From Thalassospira sp. UBA1131 (lineage in GTDB: Bacteria; Pseudomonadota; Alphaproteobacteria; Rhodospirillales; Thalassospiraceae): a stretch of DNA of 11,487 bases. Of the stretch, positions 6,748 to 11,487 are shown piece after piece. The position numbers and the translations under genes are program-made. The first letter of the stretch is position 1, and every line of letters begins with the position of its first letter. The notes under the pieces were generated by a model. The model was not told the DNA's origin, searched no databases, and saw only the letters and a list, made by a program, of their open reading frames with translations. The stretch is from contig NZ_DCAO01000104.1 of NCBI RefSeq assembly GCF_002311515.1, forward strand, positions 108,516 to 120,002, in the 5' to 3' direction.

Positions 6748-7803
6748 GTGAAAAACAATCAATTCACCCTTGCCGATATCCGAAATGCGGTATCGGCCGG
6801 CGTGCTCAGCGAAGAGGCCTTTGCAAGGCTTGAAGACTACCTTGCTAAACAATCGCAAGAGTCGCCTGAAACAGAAAAATTCACGCTGTTTCGCGGCATG
6901 AATGACATCTTCATCGCACTTGGCATATGCGCACTGACCATCGGCTGGTTCGTTCTGTGGGGCCTGCTTGCCAATGGCCCGGCGTTTTGGATCGCGCCAC
7001 CGCTTGCCATGATCGCCTATGTCGCGCTGGCGGAATATATCGCCGGCAAGCTCAAGGCGTCCCTGCCCTCGATCGCCATCATGGCCGCCCTTGGCTCGAC
7101 GCTGATGATCTATGCGGTCGCACTTTATATGTCATTCGCTGGGTCAACCGGCCAGCTATCTGATCTTGATGCGGTGATTGATTTCGGCCAGCGGTCGATG
7201 AATGTGCTAGTGTTTGTCGCCATCATCGGCTTCGCCTTCCAGCTTGGCTTCTTCCTGCGCTATCGCCTGCCGGTATCGTTTGCACTGATTGCCGCTGGCC
7301 TTGTTGGCGTTTTCTGGTCTGCTTTGATGGCGACGTTTGGCCCGGCGGCAGAACCCTATATCCCCTATCTGATCACGGCGACGGGCATATTGTTGCTCGC
7401 CCTTGCGATCTTTATCGACAGCCGCGATCCCAAGCGGATCAATGGCTGGGCGGAATGTGCGTTCTGGCTGTATGTCTTTGGCGCACCGCTGACCATCCAT
7501 TCGATTGCCGCAACGTTCGAGGCCGCCGCCCTTGCGATGATCCCGGTGATCATCATTGCCATGGTGCTGTCCCTGATCCTGGATCGCCGATCCCCGATCA
7601 TCAGCGGCCTGATCTATGTCGGTTATCTGCTGCAATCCGGGTTTGAGGGCGCGGCGATTGATCCGTCCATGACCATCGTTCTGGTCTGCTTCATCGTTGG
7701 CGGACTGGTGATGGCGTTTGGTGTGGGTTGGCAACGTGCGCGCCACGTGCTTCTGGCACCGTTTGAACATCATCCGCTGCGGCGTTACCTGCCACCAAGC
7801 TGA
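6748..7803 (+). CDS. Multi-pass inner-membrane protein, possibly DUF2157-like
   Basis: This is a 351-residue integral membrane protein of unknown function. A soluble N-terminal segment (1-50) reads like the short helical region found before the membrane part of DUF2157-type proteins (DIRNAVSAGVLSEEAFARLEDYLA is spread over 10-33). About nine or ten hydrophobic helices follow, roughly at 53-75, 79-99, 106-130, 150-170, 175-198, 204-223, 236-256, 258-278, 284-297 and 305-327. A short basic tail ends in HHPLRRYLPPS. No catalytic motif is evident. The GTG start at 6748 is chosen because CGGAG lies five bases upstream; the same frame opens at an ATG at 6616, but its extra 44 residues look like translated leader. 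The gene is divergent from the TetR gene and could be its target. The family assignment is tentative. Confidence 0.8.
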   Translation: MKNNQFTLADIRNAVSAGVLSEEAFARLEDYLAKQSQESPETEKFTLFRGMNDIFIALGICALTIGWFVLWGLLANGPAFWIAPPLAMIAYVALAEYIAGKLKASLPSIAIMAALGSTLMIYAVALYMSFAGSTGQLSDLDAVIDFGQRSMNVLVFVAIIGFAFQLGFFLRYRLPVSFALIAAGLVGVFWSALMATFGPAAEPYIPYLITATGILLLALAIFIDSRDPKRINGWAECAFWLYVFGAPLTIHSIAATFEAAALAMIPVIIIAMVLSLILDRRSPIISGLIYVGYLLQSGFEGAAIDPSMTIVLVCFIVGGLVMAFGVGWQRARHVLLAPFEHHPLRRYLPPS

Positions 7804-7812
7804 TTTAAGCGT

Positions 7813-7850
7813 TGAGGCCAGCACATTCATGCTGGCCTCATTCGGTTTTA
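7813..7850 (+). terminator. Terminator hairpin shared by the convergent membrane-protein and proline dehydrogenase genes
   Basis: A perfect 11-bp stem (arm TGAGGCCAGCA, 7813-7823, with its complement at 7830-7840) encloses a 6-base loop, followed by TTCGGTTTTATTA. The T run is interrupted, so termination may be moderate. The hairpin lies nine bases after the membrane-protein stop and ten bases beyond the stop of the opposing proline dehydrogenase gene, so it may serve both. Confidence 0.7.
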
Positions 7851-8807
7851 TTATCGATGAAGTCCCGACTTCAGCAAAAGCGACAGGTTTCGGGGGTTCT
7901 CCCCCACCCGGCGCCAGGCATAGGCCCACCAGTCCTTACCAAACGGTGCATACAGCCGCAGGCGATACCCCGCCGCAACCAGTTCACGTTGCAACGGCTG
8001 ATTAACACCATAAAGCATCTCGAACTCGAACCTTTCGCGCGCCCAGCCATTGTCATCGGCAAGTGTCGCGATCTTGAGCACCAAGTCGCGATGGTGACTG
8101 CCAAAGACCGGGAAAAACCCGCTTTGCTTGGCGGTTTCCGATAACATCGTGCCGGCCAGTTTCAGATAATTGGCGTCAATCTGATCACGGTCGGTAAAGG
8201 ATACGCTTGCCGGTGGGGCCATTGCCCCCTTGACCAGCCGCAGCATCGCCCCGCGTGCAATCATGGCGTTCATATCAGATTCCGTCCGGTGCAAACGGGC
8301 TTGAAGGGTTTGGGCAACCGGCACACCGACGGTCGCCAACCGATGATGCAGCGCCAGCGTATCATCGACCATGTCGAAATCTTCCATATCGATCATAAGC
8401 CGGATGGTCTGCGATGAGTTTGCCTGTGCTGCAATATCGCGGATCTTGTTTGCGATCTCATCGACATGTTTGGTCAGGACCGCTTCACCCTGCATATAGC
8501 CCAGCTGCGACGGATCAATCGACACATGCACATCCAGTCCAGACATATCGAGGCTTGGCATCACAAAGCCAAGCTGATCAACCGTTTCGCGGACCTGGGT
8601 GATATCTTCGACATATTCACCAAGATAGAAGCTTGAAATCCGGATACCTTGTGCCGCCAGCGCATTTGCCCGCGACACATGACCAATGCCATCGTTCGCA
8701 CTGACAAACTGCGCGGCAAGTCCGGTCTTGCGTCCAATCGCCTCGCCCAGGGTGCGAAGCGGCTTGGAACATGCAACCGCGATCATTGATTTCTGCCAAA
8801 ATCCCAT
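7851..8807 (-). CDS. Proline dehydrogenase (monofunctional)
   Basis: This 318-residue FAD enzyme oxidises L-proline to pyrroline-5-carboxylate, feeding electrons to the quinone pool; it is probably membrane-associated. The sequence follows the ProDH barrel: SIDPSQLG (96-103), MIDMED (138-143), LQARLHRTE (168-176), RLVKGAM (190-196, with the usual lysine at 193), FGSHHRDLV (235-243), EMLYGV (263-268) and YAPFGKDWWAYAWRR (286-300) with the paired arginines that bind the substrate carboxylate. Its length is that of a monofunctional enzyme, not the much longer PutA fusion. No pyrroline-5-carboxylate dehydrogenase gene lies nearby. AAGGAA nine bases upstream sets the start at 8807; the frame is open to an ATG at 8906, but that reaches into the preceding terminator. 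A perfect 13-bp inverted repeat brackets the 5' region, hinting at specific control. Confidence 0.9.
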   Translation of the reverse strand: MGFWQKSMIAVACSKPLRTLGEAIGRKTGLAAQFVSANDGIGHVSRANALAAQGIRISSFYLGEYVEDITQVRETVDQLGFVMPSLDMSGLDVHVSIDPSQLGYMQGEAVLTKHVDEIANKIRDIAAQANSSQTIRLMIDMEDFDMVDDTLALHHRLATVGVPVAQTLQARLHRTESDMNAMIARGAMLRLVKGAMAPPASVSFTDRDQIDANYLKLAGTMLSETAKQSGFFPVFGSHHRDLVLKIATLADDNGWARERFEFEMLYGVNQPLQRELVAAGYRLRLYAPFGKDWWAYAWRRVGENPRNLSLLLKSGLHR

Positions 8808-8880
8808 ATCATTCAATTCCTTGCTGGTGACGCAAAGCACCGCCATAGCCGGTCTGACTGGCAAATTATTGAATGATATG
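8805..8880. repeat. Perfect 13-bp inverted repeat bracketing the proline dehydrogenase 5' region
   Basis: CATATCATTCAAT at 8805-8817 is exactly complementary to ATTGAATGATATG at 8868-8880, with 50 bases between. On the transcribed strand the proximal arm contains the ATG start codon and touches the Shine-Dalgarno sequence. The distal arm overlaps the predicted -10 box and spacer. The pair could be two half-sites for a looping regulator. In a read-through transcript from lysS it could form a stem that hides the start codon. Confidence 0.8.
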
Positions 8881-8893
8881 ACCCAAAAAGCAA
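8865..8893 (-). promoter_or_regulatory. Candidate promoter of the proline dehydrogenase gene
   Basis: On the minus strand TTGCTT (8888-8893) and AATAAT (8865-8870) are spaced by 17 bases. The -10 matches consensus at five of six positions and the -35 at three. The -35 overlaps the T run of the lysS terminator. Transcription would start near 8858, about 50 bases before the ATG. Confidence 0.45.
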
Positions 8894-8917
8894 AACGGCC
8901 CGCCAAAGGCGAGCCGT
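8884..8917 (-). terminator. Rho-independent terminator of the lysyl-tRNA synthetase gene
   Basis: Read on the minus strand, ACGGCTCGCC pairs with GGCGGGCCGT across a TTT loop (10-bp stem, one G-U pair), followed by TTTTGCTTTTT. It begins 27 bases after the synthetase stop codon and separates that gene from proline dehydrogenase. Confidence 0.85.
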
Positions 8918-8944
8918 CTTTTACATGTATCTAATCGCGCCGTC

Positions 8945-10537
8945 TTAGGCAGACAGATCTTCTCCGGCCAAGGCACGGTCGATCAGGGCAACACTTTCAT
9001 CAAGACCATACAGGGCGATGAAGGAGCCCATGCGCGGGCCCTGTTCCTGACCCAGAAGCACTTCGTAAAGCGCCTTGAACCAGTCGCGCAGGTTTTCGTA
9101 ATTGTGGTTTTTGCCCACGGTGAAAACTTCGGTCTGGATGTCGGACGGATCGGTGCCCGGTGCAATTTTCGCCAGTGTATCGCGCAGGTCTTTAAGGGCT
9201 GCTTTTTCCGCCTCGGTCGGGGCGCGGTACGACTTGGTCGGTTTGACGAAGTCGCTGTAATAGTTGATCGCATAGCCGACCAGCTTATCAAGATACGGCG
9301 AGGTTTCCGGGGTTGCGCCGGTGGCGTAACGCGAAATGAACTTCCACAGCAGGTCGCGATCATCGGTATTGCAGACTGAAACAAGGTTCAGAAGAATACC
9401 GAACGACAACGGAATTTCGCGATCCGGTGCGGTCCCGGCGTGGATGTGCCAGGCCGGGTTCTGCAGAATCTTTTCCGGATCGGTTTCGGTTTTAAGCTTT
9501 TCAGCAAAGGTCAGGTACTCATCCACGGTTTTCGGGATGACATCGAAATACAGACGCTTTGCGGTTTTCGGCTTCTGGAACATGAACAGCGACAGGCTGT
9601 CTTCCGGCGCATATTTCAGCCAGTCTTCCATTGAAAGACCGTTACCTTTGGATTTGGAAATCTTCTGGGCGTTCTCATCGAGGAACAGTTCGTAGTTGAA
9701 GCCTTCCGGCGGGGTGCCGCCAAGCGCCTTGACGATCTTGTTGCCAAGCTCGACTGACGGAATAAGGTCTTTACCGGCCATTTCATAATCAACGCCCAGC
9801 GCATACCAGCGCATCGCCCAGTCCGGCTTCCATTGCAGTTTGCAATTACCGCCCGTGACCAGCGTTTCAACAAGATCACCGGTTTCCGGATGTTCGTAAA
9901 CAATGCTGCCGCTCTCAGGTTTAAGCTCGGTCACCTTGGCCATCAGGACCTTGTTGGTGCCCGGCTCGACTGGCATGAACGGGCTATAGGTCGCACGGCG
10001 TTCTTCACCAAGGGTCGGCAGCATGATTTTCTGGATCGCGTCATAACGTTCCAGAAGGCGCAAAAGCGCCTCGTCAAACATGCCCGAACGATAACAGTCG
10101 GTCGATGATTTGAATTCGTACTCGAACCCGAAACCATCAAGGAATTCACGCAGCTTGGCATTGTTGTGATGGGCAAAGCTTTCATGCGTGCCAAACGGGT
10201 CCGGAACGCTGGTCAGGGCCTTGCCAAGATGCTGCGCGACCATGTCCTTGTTTGGAATATTGTCCGGGACCTTACGCAGGCCATCCATGTCATCGGAGAA
10301 GCAGAACAGCTTGGTCGGGATATCGCACATGGTTTCGAACGCGCGACGGACATAGGTCGTGCGCGCAACTTCGCCAAAGGTGCCAATATGCGGCAAACCC
10401 GACGGACCATAACCGGTTTCAAAAAGGACATAGCCCTTCTCAGGCGCCTTCTGTTTATACCGCTTGACCAGCTTGCTGGCTTCCTGAAAAGCCCAGACGT
10501 TGCTGTTAAGTGCGGCATCTCGAAGATCGGCTGTCAT
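8945..10537 (-). CDS. lysS: Lysine--tRNA ligase, class I
   Basis: This is a 530-residue cytoplasmic class I lysyl-tRNA synthetase (also called lysK) that charges tRNA-Lys using ATP. The Rossmann-fold catalytic core contains the HIGH-type motif GPSGLPHIGT (44-53) and the KMSKS-type motif KISKSKGNG (292-300). The C-terminal region from about 310 onwards is the helical anticodon-binding part. Class I LysRS is typical of Archaea and Alphaproteobacteria and unrelated in fold to the class II enzyme of Escherichia coli. The start at 10537 is supported by AAGG eight bases upstream; an in-frame ATG at 10648 would overlap the candidate promoter and adds 37 residues not expected for the family. The gene has its own terminator and appears to be transcribed alone. 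The motifs are intact and there is no sign of degradation. Confidence 0.95.
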   Translation of the reverse strand: MTADLRDAALNSNVWAFQEASKLVKRYKQKAPEKGYVLFETGYGPSGLPHIGTFGEVARTTYVRRAFETMCDIPTKLFCFSDDMDGLRKVPDNIPNKDMVAQHLGKALTSVPDPFGTHESFAHHNNAKLREFLDGFGFEYEFKSSTDCYRSGMFDEALLRLLERYDAIQKIMLPTLGEERRATYSPFMPVEPGTNKVLMAKVTELKPESGSIVYEHPETGDLVETLVTGGNCKLQWKPDWAMRWYALGVDYEMAGKDLIPSVELGNKIVKALGGTPPEGFNYELFLDENAQKISKSKGNGLSMEDWLKYAPEDSLSLFMFQKPKTAKRLYFDVIPKTVDEYLTFAEKLKTETDPEKILQNPAWHIHAGTAPDREIPLSFGILLNLVSVCNTDDRDLLWKFISRYATGATPETSPYLDKLVGYAINYYSDFVKPTKSYRAPTEAEKAALKDLRDTLAKIAPGTDPSDIQTEVFTVGKNHNYENLRDWFKALYEVLLGQEQGPRMGSFIALYGLDESVALIDRALAGEDLSA

Positions 10538-10616
10538 TTTTGAAACCTTGTTTGTCAGTTGGATCGTTAAATTCTCGGGAAATATACGTATCACGCTGAT
10601 CGCATGTTTGCGCGAA

Positions 10617-10644
10617 GCTATACCCCACTTCGGGCCAAGATCAA
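10617..10644 (-). promoter_or_regulatory. Candidate promoter of lysS
   Basis: On the minus strand TTGATC (10639-10644) and TATAGC (10617-10622) are separated by 16 bases, each matching consensus at four of six positions. The predicted leader is about 70 bases. The match is moderate, but its place upstream of the supported start is right. Confidence 0.4.
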
Positions 10645-10697
10645 GCACCTGTTGCGCATGGCTGCCAAATAATCGCGGAATTACCGGGCCAATCGCC

Positions 10698-10785
10698 GAT
10701 ATTTATCTGCAGGCGGTTGCTTGTAAAGCCACCTTAGCGGCTACACCTAAGTGTAGTTGACTTTGGCCACCTGCCGACAAATATC
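10698..10785. repeat. Imperfect long inverted repeat with internal hairpins
   Basis: GATATTTATCTGCAGGCGG (10698-10716) pairs with CCACCTGCCGACAAATATC (10767-10785) at 16 of 19 positions. Between the arms lie AAAG/CTTT, which could extend the stem, and the hairpin CTACAC-CTAA-GTGTAG (10741-10756). The element lies upstream of both divergent genes. It could be a structured RNA, a small palindromic mobile element or a paired protein-binding site; sequence alone does not decide. Confidence 0.6.
10757..10785 (+). promoter_or_regulatory. Possible promoter reading toward the PAS kinase gene
   Basis: TTGACT (10757-10762) is followed after 17 bases by AATATC (10780-10785). The -35 is good (five of six) and the -10 poor (three of six). 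It overlaps the right arm of the inverted repeat, so the repeat could control it. Other weak -10-like sequences occur in the AT-rich tract nearer the gene, so this assignment is tentative. Confidence 0.25.
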
Positions 10786-10942
10786 CGACAGTGGGTGAGC
10801 ACGCTTAAATTGTGAAGAGCTTTTATTGCATAACCATACGCTTATGCTGCGATACACTATTAGTTTAATTTAATACTATTGATCGTCCGCAAGCGAAGGC
10901 AAACCCGATCGACGAACCAAACACGATGATTGGAGTGTGTTG

Positions 10943-11487
10943 ATGTCGTTTGGAGAGACCGGTGGGCACATCACCGAAAACGCCTTTCCGACGAAAAGTC
11001 CGGATCAAAGATTTGAACGCGTTGTTGAGTACGCGCCAAATGCCATGATCCTGATCAGTGCGGATGGCACCATGGAAATGGTGAACGCCCAGACCGAAAT
11101 CATTTTCGGCTATGCGCGCGATGAACTGCTGGGCCAGCCGATTGAAATGCTGGTCCCCGAACGTTTCCGTACCGGACACCCGCGTTTGCGCCGATCCTAT
11201 TCGGAGCAGCCCAATCCCCGCCCGATGGGGGCTGGCCGCGATCTTTATGCCTTGCGCAAGGATGGCAGCGAGTTCCCCGTTGAAATTGGTCTGAACCCGA
11301 TCTCTGACGGTGAAAAGCATCAGATCCTTGCGGCTATTTCCGACATTTCCGAACGCAAACATCGCGAAGAACAGATCGCACGATCGCTTCGTGAAAAGGA
11401 AACGCTGCTTTCCGAAGTCCATCACCGTGTGAAAAACAATCTGCAGATCATTCACAGCCTGCTCGATATGCAGACATCCTCGGTCAT
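10943..11487 (+). CDS. PAS-domain sensor histidine kinase, HisKA_2 type (3' end missing)
   Basis: The visible 181 residues are the N-terminal part of a soluble sensor kinase cut by the window edge. Residues about 21-137 form a PAS domain (FERVVEYAPNAMILISADG at 24-42, IIFGYARDELLGQP at 53-66, LRKDGSEFPVEIG at 104-116, AAISDISERK at 130-139). A short helix leads to the dimerisation box EVHHRVKNNLQIIHSLLDMQ (158-177), the HisKA_2 hallmark, with likely phospho-acceptor His161. The catalytic ATPase domain must lie beyond the window. No transmembrane segment or signal peptide is seen, so the protein senses something inside the cell; no haem- or flavin-binding residue can be confirmed. TGGAG seven bases before the ATG supports the start. 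Kinases of this type in Alphaproteobacteria often act in the general stress response, but no partner gene is visible here. Confidence 0.9.
   Translation, partial: MSFGETGGHITENAFPTKSPDQRFERVVEYAPNAMILISADGTMEMVNAQTEIIFGYARDELLGQPIEMLVPERFRTGHPRLRRSYSEQPNPRPMGAGRDLYALRKDGSEFPVEIGLNPISDGEKHQILAAISDISERKHREEQIARSLREKETLLSEVHHRVKNNLQIIHSLLDMQTSSV

Larger units (their letters stand above)
10538..10942. other. 405-base intergenic region between lysS and the PAS kinase gene
   Basis: This is the longest gene-free stretch of the window, lying between divergent genes. It holds a candidate lysS promoter (10617-10644), an imperfect 19-bp inverted repeat with inner hairpins (10698-10785), a possible plus-strand promoter (10757-10785), an inverted repeat GCATAA/TTATGC (10828-10847) and an AT-rich tract (10855-10880). 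A plus-strand open frame at 10500-10760 runs over the lysS start and shows no family features, so I do not call it a gene. Confidence 0.6.

Noticed and set aside
7207..7929. 240-residue minus-strand open frame
   Set aside because: It is antisense to the membrane-protein gene, has low-complexity His/Gln/Asp-rich content and crosses the terminator hairpin.
8945..10537. Horizontal transfer of lysS from Archaea as a novelty
   Set aside because: Class I LysRS is the normal enzyme of Alphaproteobacteria, so its presence is expected here.
10500..10760. 86-residue plus-strand open frame in the lysS upstream region
   Set aside because: It overlaps the lysS start and promoter and the inverted repeat, with no supporting ribosome-binding site or family resemblance.
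10865..11455. 196-residue minus-strand open frame
   Set aside because: It is antisense to the PAS/HisKA_2 kinase, whose motifs and Shine-Dalgarno sequence are clear; the antisense translation has no recognisable feature.
1..11487. CRISPR arrays, transposons, integrases, toxin-antitoxin or defence genes
   Set aside because: I looked on both strands and saw no regular spaced repeats, transposase motifs or terminal repeats, and no small paired genes of this kind.

Overview
The window reads as ordinary chromosome of a Gram-negative alphaproteobacterium. The clues are a class I (archaeal-type) lysyl-tRNA synthetase, which is usual in Alphaproteobacteria, a HisKA_2-type histidine kinase with an HHRVKNN box, and moderately high GC with tightly packed genes. 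A Rhodospirillales member such as Thalassospira would fit, but that is inference from overall character, not a database match. No tRNA, rRNA, CRISPR array, insertion sequence, integrase or phage gene is visible.

Layout, left to right: (1) a large membrane-bound hybrid sensor kinase (MASE1, CHASE, HisKA, HATPase and receiver domains) on the plus strand, its upstream region cut by the window edge. (2) Convergent to it, an inositol-monophosphatase-family phosphatase on the minus strand. (3) Divergent from that, a class IV PLP aminotransferase of the branched-chain type with a readable sigma-70-like promoter and a strong terminator. (4) On the minus strand, a DUF4136-type outer-membrane lipoprotein preceded by a TetR-family regulator. 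The regulator has a 26-bp near-palindromic operator just upstream of its start. (5) A plus-strand multi-pass membrane protein, possibly DUF2157-like, ending in a hairpin shared with the next gene. (6) Minus-strand monofunctional proline dehydrogenase. (7) Upstream of it on the same strand, class I lysyl-tRNA synthetase with its own terminator. (8) After a 405-base intergenic region with an imperfect long inverted repeat, a plus-strand PAS/HisKA_2 sensor kinase that runs off the right edge.

There is no obvious multi-gene pathway here. These look like single-gene or two-gene units separated by promoters and hairpins. The two sensor kinases at the ends belong to different families and no response regulator gene is visible beside either. 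The more interesting signals are non-coding: a perfect 13-bp inverted repeat bracketing the 5' region of the proline dehydrogenase gene (one arm contains the start codon, the other overlaps the predicted -10 box), the TetR operator, and the long imperfect inverted repeat upstream of the lysyl-tRNA synthetase and PAS kinase genes. I found no convincing new multi-gene system. Several longest-frame starts are too far upstream; the starts chosen here rest on Shine-Dalgarno sequences and promoter placement.
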